Assembly: GCA_019421365.1 (NCBI GenBank) | Contig: JAHZFJ010000026.1 | Location: 1 to 61,406, forward strand | DNA: 61,406 nucleotides | From: Lachnospiraceae bacterium | Lineage (GTDB): Bacteria > Bacillota > Clostridia > Lachnospirales > Lachnospiraceae | Reading direction: 5' to 3' | Part shown: piece after piece, positions 51,194 through 60,261 of the stretch | How positions within the stretch are numbered: position 1 is the stretch's first letter | Layout: every line of letters starts with the position of its first letter | Program-made: the position numbers and the translations under genes | Notes under the pieces: model-generated | Told to the model about the DNA's origin: nothing | Databases searched by the model: none | Seen by the model: the letters and a program-made list of their open reading frames with translations, nothing else

Positions 51194-53251
51194 ATGAATA
51201 ATAATAAATATACAATTAATACTCTTGATTCCAACTTATTAACACTCGAATTCGATAAGATACTTTCTACCTTGACTGAATACGCTATAAGTGATTCTGC
51301 TAAAGAATTAGTATCGAATCTACGCCCTTATCTAAAAGAGGACGAAGCTCGCCGTAAGATGGAGGAAACAACTCAAGGGCGTAAACTCTTTGACTACCTT
51401 GGTAATCCTCCATTATCTACAATGCAAGGTATGAAGGATATCTTACTACTTTGTGAACAAGATGGTGTATTATTACCCGAACAACTTACTATTGTTATGC
51501 AGTTCATAACAAGTTGCAAACGACTAAAACGCTACCTGGAAAGAGGTAATGATCTACAGCTAACACTAACATCCTATTCGTATTCTATCGATACACTGGA
51601 TGCCTTATATGAAGAGTTAAGTAAATCTATCTATAATAATCAAGTAGATGACAGTGCCTCCACAGACTTAAGAAATATAAGACGTAAAATTGAAAGTTCA
51701 CAAACCACTATTAAGCAGAAATTAGAATCCTTACTCCGTAGCAAACGCGAGTATTTTACAGACTCTTATGTCTCCACAAGAAATGGTCATTCTGTACTTC
51801 CTGTAAAACGTGAATTTAAACACCAGGTAAGTGGTAGCGTAATTGATATGTCAGCCACAGGTTCAACTTACTTTATCGAACCCACCGTTGTATCAAAACT
51901 CCAAGAAGAAATCTCCTCTCTTCGAATCATGGAAGATAACGAAATACGCAAGATTCTATATATTCTTACGTCTTTTGTATCCGATTCAAAGGCTGCATTA
52001 CGTACCAATATGGAAGTAATGGAGACTCTTGACTTTATCTTTGCAAAAGCAAAATTAAGCGCGGACTTAGACGCTCATGAAGTTACTTTAACAACTGCTC
52101 CAACCATTCATATTGAAGAAGGCAGACATCCTCTTCTAAATCAGAGCGAATGTGTTCCTCTTTCTTTTCATATGGATGAGAACGTAACGGGCATTGTCAT
52201 TACCGGTCCTAATACTGGTGGTAAAACCGTAGCGCTTAAAACAGTAGGGTTACTCTCTACAATGGCCCAATGTGGTCTACACATACCTGCAAGAGCTACT
52301 AGTATAATTGCAATGCATAATATGATTTTGTGTGATATTGGCGATGGACAAAGTATTACTCAAAACCTATCCACCTTCTCCTCCCATATTACTAAAGTTA
52401 TCCACATTATTAAGACGGCAACAGTGGAAAGTCTAGTATTATTAGATGAGTTAGGTTCAGGAACTGATCCCGCTGAGGGAATGGGTATCGCTATATCGAT
52501 ACTAGAAGAACTTCGCTCCATCCCATGTAGATTCATCGCTACTACACATTATCCAGAGGTGAAGGAATATGTAGCACAAACACAGGGATTAATCAATGCA
52601 CGAATGGCTTTCGATCGTGAAAGTTTACGCCCATTATATCAACTAATTATTGGTGAAGCTGGTGAAAGTTGTGCTTTATATATCGCTAAACGACTTGGAT
52701 TGCCCGACCATATGTTAGATATCGCTAAGCACTATGCTTACAAAGAATATAGCTTGGATCAGCCAAAGAAAAAACATACTAATCCTGTTTATAAAGATAA
52801 AAACTTTATTAAGGAGGTTAGTACGAATGATATTATGAAGAATGATACTTCCGTAGGTAATACTTCTAAGAATAATATGGCAAATAAGAAAAAAGCTAAT
52901 AAAACTACTTTGAAAAATGACTCCCCTTCCCTAGTGAAAACAAATCTTAAGAAGACTGAGAAGACCCATCCTAAGAAATATCAGCTGGGTGATAGTGTAA
53001 TAGTATATCCTCAAAAGATTCTAGGTCTTGTATATGAACCGAATCCGACTACCAAAGGAGAAATTGGAGTTCAGATTCGTGGTAAGAAACAATTAATTAA
53101 CCATAAACGTATTAAATTAAAAACTTCTGCTTCCGACTTATATCCAGCAGATTATGATTTTTCAATTATCTTCGACAGCGTAGAGCTTAGAAAAACACGT
53201 TATCAAACAAATCGTGTGTACCGAGAGAATACTAGCGTTAATATTGAATAG
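51194..53251 (+). CDS. MutS2-like ATPase lacking the Smr nuclease domain (685 aa)
   Basis: This is a MutS2-family P-loop ATPase. The clamp/lever region (about 1-310) has the MutS2 hallmark DMSATGSTYFIEP (218-230). Walker A is GPNTGGKT (338-345) and Walker B is LLDELGSGTDPAEG, followed by ATTHY. A Lys/Asn-rich linker (about 520-615) replaces the usual coiled-coil region. A KOW-like domain (about 616-665, YQLGDSVIVYPQKILG) follows, and the protein ends where the Smr domain should begin; full MutS2 is about 785 residues. MutS2 proteins are now linked to splitting of collided ribosomes as well as to recombination. The attenuator-like leader favours a ribosome role (inference). AAGAAGGA precedes the ATG. 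Confidence 0.88.
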   Translation: MNNNKYTINTLDSNLLTLEFDKILSTLTEYAISDSAKELVSNLRPYLKEDEARRKMEETTQGRKLFDYLGNPPLSTMQGMKDILLLCEQDGVLLPEQLTIVMQFITSCKRLKRYLERGNDLQLTLTSYSYSIDTLDALYEELSKSIYNNQVDDSASTDLRNIRRKIESSQTTIKQKLESLLRSKREYFTDSYVSTRNGHSVLPVKREFKHQVSGSVIDMSATGSTYFIEPTVVSKLQEEISSLRIMEDNEIRKILYILTSFVSDSKAALRTNMEVMETLDFIFAKAKLSADLDAHEVTLTTAPTIHIEEGRHPLLNQSECVPLSFHMDENVTGIVITGPNTGGKTVALKTVGLLSTMAQCGLHIPARATSIIAMHNMILCDIGDGQSITQNLSTFSSHITKVIHIIKTATVESLVLLDELGSGTDPAEGMGIAISILEELRSIPCRFIATTHYPEVKEYVAQTQGLINARMAFDRESLRPLYQLIIGEAGESCALYIAKRLGLPDHMLDIAKHYAYKEYSLDQPKKKHTNPVYKDKNFIKEVSTNDIMKNDTSVGNTSKNNMANKKKANKTTLKNDSPSLVKTNLKKTEKTHPKKYQLGDSVIVYPQKILGLVYEPNPTTKGEIGVQIRGKKQLINHKRIKLKTSASDLYPADYDFSIIFDSVELRKTRYQTNRVYRENTSVNIE

Positions 53252-53291
53252 TTATGTATACAGTTCTATCTATTAAAATACATCTAAAGCA

Positions 53292-53346
<55 letters not shown>

Positions 53347-53348
53347 AC

Positions 53349-53388
53349 AGCCTACATGAAATCATAATTGATTTTATGTAGGCTATTT
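53349..53388 (+). terminator. Terminator of the MutS2-like gene
   Basis: A 16-bp stem with one mismatch (AGCCTACATGAAATCA / TGATTTTATGTAGGCT), a 4-nt loop and ATTTTG after it. Confidence 0.75.
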
Positions 53389-53476
53389 TGATTGAATTAT
53401 TAATGTGGTTCTTTTATTATTAATTGTTTTTCTATTTATCTTGTGAGACTCTCCCACTCATTGATACCGTTTGTTA

Positions 53477-54316
53477 TTACAATAATTTCTTAAGAAGTGG
53501 CTCTAATATAACGCCTTCTCTTTGATCATACTGGTATTTTGCACTTTCTTCTATACATTCCACTACAAATGTATGAGCTCTCTTGCATGCCTGTAATATG
53601 TTATCTCCCTGTAAAAGAGATCCACAAAAAACAGCTGCAAAGATATCACCCGTTCCATGGTAAGACCTACTACACTTCTTAAAGGTTAACAAATCAATTT
53701 TATTTTCGTCCGTAATTATAATTCCTATTTCATCTTTATTCCTAATGGGGATACTCGTTACCACAGCGCCTTTAATTTTATAATTATCTAATTTCTTGTG
53801 CCACTGACGATATAAAACATCTTTATTATTATATTCTGTATCCATACTCTCTTCGAATAGTAAAGAATACTCAGTATAGTTAGGAACAATAAAATCCGCA
53901 TAGGATAATAGAGTTCTCATCTGTGTAACATACTCCATTGTAAAGTTAGAGTAACATGTGCCATTATCACCGAAGATAGGATCTAATATAACTGATACCT
54001 CAGGATGTACTTCCCTATAACTAGTTAAGAATTGTTTCACTTCTTGAATTCGTTCCTTCGTACCAAGATAACCCACAAATATCATATCAAATTCAACATT
54101 TTGCTCTAGATAATGTTCAAGACATCCTGTCATATATCCATCAATTGTTTGAATATATGGTTTCCCATACCCACCTGTATGTGTAGACAATAACATTGTT
54201 GGCACCTGGCACACTTCAATTCCCATAACACTTAGAATTGGTACAATGTTTGCCATAGCCGCCTTACCGACACCACATATATCATGTATTACTGCAATTT
54301 TCTTCACTGGTTTCAT
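53477..54316 (-). CDS. Pyridoxamine/pyridoxal kinase-like protein (279 aa)
   Basis: A ribokinase-fold kinase of the PdxY/PdxK group that phosphorylates B6 vitamers to make pyridoxal phosphate. CGVGKAAMANIVPILSVMG and PTMLLSTHTGGYG near the N-terminus, DPIFGDNGTCY in the middle and GTGDIFAAVFCG (catalytic Asp) near the end are diagnostic. It overlaps the PfkB gene by 35 bp, so they are coupled. Confidence 0.9.
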   Translation of the reverse strand: MKPVKKIAVIHDICGVGKAAMANIVPILSVMGIEVCQVPTMLLSTHTGGYGKPYIQTIDGYMTGCLEHYLEQNVEFDMIFVGYLGTKERIQEVKQFLTSYREVHPEVSVILDPIFGDNGTCYSNFTMEYVTQMRTLLSYADFIVPNYTEYSLLFEESMDTEYNNKDVLYRQWHKKLDNYKIKGAVVTSIPIRNKDEIGIIITDENKIDLLTFKKCSRSYHGTGDIFAAVFCGSLLQGDNILQACKRAHTFVVECIEESAKYQYDQREGVILEPLLKKLL

Positions 54317-55286
54317 ATCGTATTTTAACCTCTTTTATATCATATGTAAGCTGTTTTGATAGGCTGATTAACTCCTCCCACGTAAGAAAACCAACTGCTC
54401 CACCATTATCACCTATTTTATAAGATGCAAAGGTTACCGCATACTTAAGTGCCTCAATCTCAGACATTCCTTTAATATAACAATGTAAAAAGGAACTATA
54501 TAACGAATCTCCCGCACCCACCGTATTGATAACAGGTCTTGTTGTCACTGCTCCTATATGAATAAGCTTATCTTTTTCTCTACTATATAGCAAAGCGCCT
54601 TTTTTTCCTAGCCCCATAACAATTATTTTACTAGAATATCTATTTTTTAGACTAATAATAAATTTCTCTGGAGACCCCTGAATATTCTCATCACTTAAGA
54701 ATAGAATATCAGCTGCTTCCATGAATTCTCTATTATACTCATCTTCAATATCACCTATCACATGTACATCAGATGCAATAATAATATTCTTTTTCTTTGC
54801 TTCTTGTATTAGTGATCTTGAAAAATTACTATTACAAGCACATAATAAGTCAGCCTGTTCTAACTCCTCTATTATATCTTCAAGCTGATAAGTATGTTCC
54901 TGTATATCCTTCAGATCACAATAGCACTGTCTCTTTCCCTTAGAATCATAGAGTATTACAGACTGCGGTGTTTTCTTTAAAACTTTCCTAATCCCTCTAG
55001 TTTCAAGCCCATATATTTTTAGTTCACGTTCAATACGCCCCCCCTCTTCATCCGCTCCTGTATATGAAAGTATGGAAACTTGATCTCCTAACTTTTGAAA
55101 GGCTCTTGCCACGTTATAGCCAACACCAGATACCTCTGTATTAACTCCATCCATTAAGAAATCAATTGGATAATATGGGATTGGAAATTCACGTACTTTA
55201 ACCGTCGTCTCTACATTAATAAGCCCTGAAATTATAATTCTACTCATATTAATACCTATGCACATCATAGTCTTTGTGACATACAT
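54282..55286 (-). CDS. PfkB-family carbohydrate kinase (334 aa)
   Basis: This ribokinase-like sugar kinase has the N-terminal core SRIIISGLINVETTVKVREF, a GYNVARAFQKLG glycine motif and the catalytic NTVGAGDSLYSSFLH segment. The substrate is unknown; it could be a nucleoside, ribose-like sugar or fructose. The reading starts at 55286 with AGAAGG 5 nt upstream; an in-frame ATG at 55247 (MSRIII) matches the usual family start and has TAGGT upstream, so the start is uncertain. It lies between a TrmB regulator gene and a pyridoxamine kinase gene. Confidence 0.88.
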   Translation of the reverse strand: MYVTKTMMCIGINMSRIIISGLINVETTVKVREFPIPYYPIDFLMDGVNTEVSGVGYNVARAFQKLGDQVSILSYTGADEEGGRIERELKIYGLETRGIRKVLKKTPQSVILYDSKGKRQCYCDLKDIQEHTYQLEDIIEELEQADLLCACNSNFSRSLIQEAKKKNIIIASDVHVIGDIEDEYNREFMEAADILFLSDENIQGSPEKFIISLKNRYSSKIIVMGLGKKGALLYSREKDKLIHIGAVTTRPVINTVGAGDSLYSSFLHCYIKGMSEIEALKYAVTFASYKIGDNGGAVGFLTWEELISLSKQLTYDIKEVKIRYETSEENCSNT

Positions 55287-55331
55287 AATCCCCTTCTTAT
55301 TATCTTTAATTAATTAATCAGCAGCATTAGA

Positions 55332-56111
55332 TTAACGATTCTCAAGCATTGTATCAATTGTGATTGATTCGTCAAATATAAAGTTTTTCTTCTCTTTTAA
55401 TCGTAACAGATAGATATCATTATGAATATGTTCTGCTATAATAGAAACCATTAAACTATTCTGTGTTACCGTACCAAGAAACTCTGGTCGATCTTTGTAC
55501 GCATCAGCAATTAAAGTCACATTCATATCTGTAACAAGCATCATCCTAGTAGGATGTCCTTCAATGCACTCTCCTCTATAATGAGAATAGAATTCGATAT
55601 CAAGATCACTGCAATTTAGATTTGCAAATGAAAATACTATAATACGTACACCTCGTTCATTCAATATCTTAAATTCCTTCTCAAACAAATGTAGGGAAAA
55701 ATCCGTATTCATATACACTTCTTTCTCGGCTTGCAACAACAACTCTCTTGCTTTAGCTACCACATTATCAAATCCCTTAAGGTTAAAAAACTGCTCCTGC
55801 GAAGAATTCTTTGCAATATTCTTTAGTTTTAACTGTGCAACGTCTGCATCCTCAGAAAATTGACGTTTTAACTTTGGTATTAAAGTATCTGGATTCTCTG
55901 CCCTGTATACAAGTGGCTCTCCTTGCAATAACATAAGGATTCCTCTCTCATGCATACTATCTAATACGGAATATACACTTGATCTTGATATATGAATCTT
56001 CTTTGCTATTTGATATCCTGTTAGTTCTCCCCCTTCGAGTAAGGTTATATATATCTGCGCTTCTAACTTTGTAAAATGCAAGTTACATAGGTACGTTATT
56101 AACTCTTCCAA
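55332..56111 (-). CDS. TrmB-family transcriptional regulator (259 aa)
   Basis: An N-terminal winged helix (about 8-75) has FTKLEAQIYITLLEGGELTGYQIAKKI (shown in part) and SVYSVLDSMHERGIL. A C-terminal TrmB effector domain (about 100-255) has VYMNTDFSLHLFE. TrmB proteins often sense sugars, and the PfkB kinase gene 45 bp downstream supports that. The start is TTG with GGAGG 7 nt upstream. It is the first gene of a three-gene operon with the two kinases. Confidence 0.88.
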   Translation of the reverse strand: MEELITYLCNLHFTKLEAQIYITLLEGGELTGYQIAKKIHISRSSVYSVLDSMHERGILMLLQGEPLVYRAENPDTLIPKLKRQFSEDADVAQLKLKNIAKNSSQEQFFNLKGFDNVVAKARELLLQAEKEVYMNTDFSLHLFEKEFKILNERGVRIIVFSFANLNCSDLDIEFYSHYRGECIEGHPTRMMLVTDMNVTLIADAYKDRPEFLGTVTQNSLMVSIIAEHIHNDIYLLRLKEKKNFIFDESITIDTMLENR

Positions 56112-56154
56112 AACATCTCCTCCAAAACATAATAGTAGTACAACTTATACAACC

Positions 56155-56182
56155 ATTATAAGGAAATTTATATATTTGTCAA
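56155..56182 (-). promoter_or_regulatory. Promoter of the TrmB-kinase operon
   Basis: On the minus strand, TTGACA (56177-56182), a 16-bp spacer and TATAAT (56155-56160). Confidence 0.8.
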
Positions 56183-56196
56183 ATTTATTCTTTTTC

Positions 56197-56234
56197 AAAA
56201 AAAGAACAGGGTATGCCATTAACATACTCTGTCC
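56197..56234 (-). terminator. Minus-strand terminator upstream of the TrmB promoter
   Basis: Stem GGACAGAGTATG / CATACCCTGTTC with a 7-nt loop and TTTTTTT following. It lies about 460 bp after the sirtuin stop codon. Confidence 0.8.
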
Positions 56235-56690
56235 TAAGGAAGCAACTTTTCAATCTCTCAACCTAATGACATTGGATTGGTTCCCTCCTAATGAAATATT
56301 ACTAATCTAAAAAGGATAAAAATAGAATAAAGTAATTTGTACACTAAAAAATTACACACTTAAAGAATTAACTGTACTGTTAATATTAAAGAAAAGCATT
56401 ATAAAAAAGCTAATAAGAAAATATAATAGGAAAATTAATAATAAATTAAGAGTATAATGGAATTTAGAGTTGATAGATTTGATCATTTAGCATTTGTATC
56501 AGACGTGTTGTAATTGCAGCATACAAATTACTTTATTTTCCATTATTATACAACGAATTATGACTAAAGTCTAGTATCTTTTTACTATTTATTTGTTAAA
56601 TTTGAGTATATTTTATCAATTAATATAAAATATACTCAAATAATACTTTTTTCGCATACTTAATGCGTCCTTTTATCTTTAAATTATTTT
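56235..56690. other. Gene-free A+T-rich gap with a possible minus-strand small transcript
   Basis: There is no ORF of size. Near the terminator, the minus strand carries a strong AGGAGGG and, 11 nt later, a four-codon ORF (MSLG, stop) around 56259-56273. With the terminator at 56197-56234 this could be a small RNA or the remnant of a leader. Otherwise I see only A+T-rich sequence and a dyad TTTGAGTATATTTT / AAAATATACTCAAA near 56601-56640, which probably ends the sirtuin transcript. Confidence 0.35.
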
Positions 56691-57431
56691 TTATTTAATT
56701 ATATCTACTACTTCTTTCATTACTTTAGCAATATCTTCATTAATAATTAAATTCGCTCTGCTATCTGCTGATGTGGAGCTCTTATTAATTAGAATTAGGT
56801 TCTTTCCCCTAAAGTAATCAATTAAACCTGCTGCTGGGTAAACAACAAGTGATGTCCCCCCTATGATTAACGTATCTGCTTTGCTTATAGCATGAATGGC
56901 ACCAGATATAATCTGGTCATCTAATCCTTCCTCATAGAGTACCACATCAGGCTTAATTGTACCCCCGCACTTCTCACAAGCAGGGATTCCCTTATAGTTA
57001 ATTATATAGTTCGCATCATAAAATGAATTACATCTTGTGCAATAATTACGGTGCACCGAACCATGAAGTTCATATACTTTTTTTGATCCAGCTGCCTGAT
57101 GAAGGCCATCAATATTCTGTGTAATAACCGCCTTTAACTTTCCCATCTCTTCAAGTTTAGCAAGTGCACTATGACAACCACTCGGTGTCGCATCTAGATA
57201 AACTAGATTCTCTTTATAGAAGTCAAAAAACTCTTCTGGATATCTTATAAAAAATGTATGTGATACCGCTTGTTCTGGTGTGAAGTTACGGTTCAACTTT
57301 TTACTATAAAGCCCATTAGAGCTACGAAAATCAGGTATTCCACTAGACGTTGATACACCCGCACCACCAAAAAACACTATATTATCGCTCTCTTTAATTA
57401 TCTGAGATAGACGTTCAATTTTCTCTTGCAT
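56691..57431 (-). CDS. cobB: NAD-dependent protein deacylase, sirtuin (246 aa)
   Basis: A Sir2-family deacylase that removes acetyl or other acyl groups from lysines using NAD+. FFGGAGVSTSSGIPDFRS (about 21-38) forms the NAD loop, TQNIDGLH and ELHGSVH hold the catalytic His, and four Cys in CTRC...CEKC bind zinc. The length and domain order are typical for clostridial class U sirtuins. GGAG precedes the ATG. Confidence 0.95.
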   Translation of the reverse strand: MQEKIERLSQIIKESDNIVFFGGAGVSTSSGIPDFRSSNGLYSKKLNRNFTPEQAVSHTFFIRYPEEFFDFYKENLVYLDATPSGCHSALAKLEEMGKLKAVITQNIDGLHQAAGSKKVYELHGSVHRNYCTRCNSFYDANYIINYKGIPACEKCGGTIKPDVVLYEEGLDDQIISGAIHAISKADTLIIGGTSLVVYPAAGLIDYFRGKNLILINKSSTSADSRANLIINEDIAKVMKEVVDIIK

Positions 57432-57515
57432 ATAATCATCTCCGATCCTTTTTTTCTATTATAACACACTCATACGCTAGCGTTTACAAAATATATTATC
57501 TAACTATTATATTTA

Positions 57516-57544
57516 TTGTAATAGCATCGTTCTCATGTTATACT
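57516..57544 (+). promoter_or_regulatory. Promoter of the metallo-hydrolase gene
   Basis: TTGTAA (57516-57521), a 17-bp spacer and TATACT (57539-57544). Confidence 0.65.
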
Positions 57545-57572
57545 ACTGGATAAACAATGGAGGAGGTTTACT

Positions 57573-58336
57573 ATGAAAGAATGGTTTACCATAGAATCAG
57601 TAGATAATGATACCTATGTAATAAGTGAATATAACCACTGGGAAGAAACACACTGCTATCTTTTATTAGGAACTAATAAAGCTGTTTTGATTGATACAGG
57701 TTTAGGTGTTTCGAGTATTAAAGACGTTATAGATGTACTGACTGAATTACCGCTTTCCGTAATTACTACCCATGCACATTGGGATCATATTGGAGGTCAC
57801 GATTTATTTGAAGACATATCCGTGCATGCATTAGAAGTAGACTGGCTATCAGGACATTTTCCTCTTCCTCTCTCAGTAGTAAAGTCAAATCTATTAAAAG
57901 ATCAATGCCAATTTCCACAACACTTTAATATTGATAATTATCGAATCTATCAAGGCCAGCCAACAACTATATTAAATGATGGTAACATAATTGATCTTGG
58001 TAATAGAAAACTACAAGTAATCCATACTCCAGGTCACTCCCCTGGTCACATATGTTTATATGAAAAAGCAAAAAATATCTGTATACAGGCGATTTAATTT
58101 ATTCCGGTTGTTTGGATGCTTTCTATCCAACCACAAACCCACATAATTTTATGAAATCTGTTAGTAAAGTAAAAGATCTACCACTGAAAAAGTTACTTCC
58201 AGCGCATCATTCTTTAGATATATCAACATCTTTAGTTTTAGATATTTATAATGGATTTAAAGAGATTTACGAATCAGGTAGATTGGTACAAGGAAATGGA
58301 ATTTTTGAATTTCAGAATTTTAGTATTCATATATAA
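57573..58336 (+). pseudogene. MBL-fold metallo-hydrolase, frameshifted
   Basis: The first frame (57573-58097) has the metal motif THAHWDH and HTPGHSPGHICLY, then runs into a stop after NICIQAI. The second frame continues with LYTGDLIYSGCLDAFYPTT (containing the conserved metal-binding Asp) and ends at 58336. One extra A in the six-A run at 58070-58075 would join them into one protein of about 254 residues. The gene is either inactivated, phase-variable through the A tract, or has a sequencing error. Function: hydrolase of the glyoxalase II-like superfamily, substrate unknown. GGAGGAGG precedes the ATG. Confidence 0.85.
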
Positions 58337-58504
58337 TATCTATTATTTATTTAAAAAATATAATTAATCTACTATTAATGATAGTTTACCATTATATTAC
58401 ATACAAGTCTACTAATTTAATCGTAAATCAACTATACTATCAACATAACATGATTAAGATTTGAGTTTTACTTATAATCTTATCAATCTATAAAGGGGTC
58501 TTAT

Positions 58505-58966
58505 ATGTTAACAATACAACGAGCACAATTAGACGACGCAGATCAACTTACAGCTATAAAAACAGCTGCTTATAATCTGGAGATTAATACTTATCTTGGC
58601 CGAGATGGCGGCCCTCCTGGTTATAATGATGTTAATTCACAGATTTCAATTATTACAAACTGTATTGCTTACAAAATCGTACTAGATACCACAATTATAG
58701 GTGCATTCTTTTTAATACCTCTTGAGGATAGCTGTATGCGTTTTGAAGATTTTGTTATACAGCCAAGCTACCAAGGACTAGGATATGGGTATTTAACGAT
58801 GCAACTATTAGAGAAAGAGTATCCAAGCATACATAAATGGCTTTTATCTACTCCTATATTCAGCCTTAGAAATCAATATTTATATAAAAAGTTTGGATAT
58901 TGTGAAATTTTAAGAAACCAAGTTGAAATTGAGTACTGTAAATTAATCCAATCAAATATCTATTAA
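58505..58966 (+). CDS. GNAT-family N-acetyltransferase (153 aa)
   Basis: A small GNAT acetyltransferase. LTIQRAQLDDADQLTAIKTA is the usual N-terminal strand-helix, FEDFVIQPSYQGLGYGYLTM holds the acetyl-CoA loop (QGLGYG), and YLYKKFGYCE is the C-terminal motif. The acceptor is unknown. AAAGGGG precedes the ATG. Monocistronic. Confidence 0.92.
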   Translation: MLTIQRAQLDDADQLTAIKTAAYNLEINTYLGRDGGPPGYNDVNSQISIITNCIAYKIVLDTTIIGAFFLIPLEDSCMRFEDFVIQPSYQGLGYGYLTMQLLEKEYPSIHKWLLSTPIFSLRNQYLYKKFGYCEILRNQVEIEYCKLIQSNIY

Positions 58967-59056
58967 TACCAGCTGTTTTTGCTTCATATCATAGTATTAT
59001 ACAATTCATTGTATTCTAGAATTGTTCAATTTTTTATATAATGAAATTGTTTATAG

Positions 59057-59112
59057 AAAAAAAGCACGTAATAATAAGTTGATAAATTCATACAACTTAA
59101 TTAATACGTGCT
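59057..59112 (-). terminator. Terminator of the esterase gene
   Basis: Arms AAGCACGTA and TACGTGCT with inner AGTTG / CAACT pairing; TTTTTTT follows on the minus strand. Confidence 0.8.
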
Positions 59113-59120
59113 CTAATCTT

Positions 59121-60197
59121 CTAATTCCAATCTAACCACTCTTTTACAACCAAAGCAATCTGCTCTGCCACTTTAAAATGTGTAATCGGTGTCGGATGAC
59201 CATGTGCACCTAAACCATCTTCTTCTCTTTGTAACGGCAATGCAAGAAACTTTATCTTATTATCACCATCGGCCTGCTTACTTGAAACCATTCTTTCCTC
59301 TATTTCACATAGCTCTTGGTTCATGCTACCTAATACACATAGAATATATGAATCTTTATTTTTCGCTCTTACTTTATCGAGGAATTTTCGATACTCATTA
59401 GCAAAATACTCTTGTCTTTCTTTTATTCCTCTAGTATAGCTTGCATCATTTGTTCCTAGATATATAACCACTAAGTCAGGAACATATCTTTTATTATCCC
59501 AAACTTCGTATGTAGATTTTTGCAAAGAACGTTCCAACTCGCCATCCGTATATTGATATAAATCTGGCATTAACCATCGATCTGGAAATGGTTCATTTAC
59601 AGTTACATCTACATAATTAGTTATAATACCAATACCACTCCAGCTAACTAATTGAAATTCCGCATTTAACAATTTTGCTGTCTGACATGCATAAGCGAGC
59701 ATAGGATTTTCTTCTTTCGTTGTAAATAAATCCGAATTAGGTCTACCCTCTATTCCATATCCACAAGTAATGGAATCCCCTATGAATTCGATTCTTCTTG
59801 GTTTTCTCGTAGGTGATGGAAATAATTCTCCTTCAAGCGATATTGCTTTAAAACCCAATTTGCTAAATGCAGCCTCCGAATATTTCATAAGCCTAATTGA
59901 AACTTCTTGTTCCAACATAGACTCAAAAACAGTAAAAGTTTCTTGATTATTACATAATTCAATTCTTTTAGCAGGTTCCTCAATATTATTAATAAACACT
60001 GCTAACCAGGCATGATAGACATCCTCTTTCTTCTCTGTATCCTTATACAAATCTGTTACTAAGGTAACATCGAGTTTTGTACCTTTAAAACGAAATTCAA
60101 TATAGGATGCAGAATGTCCTAGATATAAAGTCTGATCTTGCCAAGTATGTCTACCTACAATATTACACTGCTCTTTCTTATCTAATATATTTATCAT
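59121..60197 (-). CDS. CE2-like SGNH carbohydrate esterase (358 aa)
   Basis: An N-terminal jelly-roll (about 10-125) is followed by an SGNH hydrolase domain with nucleophile Ser142 in FIGDSITCGYG, VIYLGTNDASYT (block III Asn), and GHPTPITHFKVA near the end with the catalytic His. This build matches CE2 acetyl esterases that deacetylate plant polysaccharides or oligosaccharides. There is no signal peptide, so it should act on imported fragments. The ribosome site is weak. It lies 64 bp after proC on the same strand. Confidence 0.85.
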   Translation of the reverse strand: MINILDKKEQCNIVGRHTWQDQTLYLGHSASYIEFRFKGTKLDVTLVTDLYKDTEKKEDVYHAWLAVFINNIEEPAKRIELCNNQETFTVFESMLEQEVSIRLMKYSEAAFSKLGFKAISLEGELFPSPTRKPRRIEFIGDSITCGYGIEGRPNSDLFTTKEENPMLAYACQTAKLLNAEFQLVSWSGIGIITNYVDVTVNEPFPDRWLMPDLYQYTDGELERSLQKSTYEVWDNKRYVPDLVVIYLGTNDASYTRGIKERQEYFANEYRKFLDKVRAKNKDSYILCVLGSMNQELCEIEERMVSSKQADGDNKIKFLALPLQREEDGLGAHGHPTPITHFKVAEQIALVVKEWLDWN

Positions 60198-60261
60198 ATT
60201 TACTTTTCTACCCCGATTATTTAAATAATGTGTGCTTCATAACTATTATTATATCTTATCT

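Noticed and set aside
51194..53251. Classical mismatch-repair MutS
   Set aside because: The N-terminal mismatch-recognition domain is absent and the DMSATGSTYFIEP motif is of the MutS2 type.
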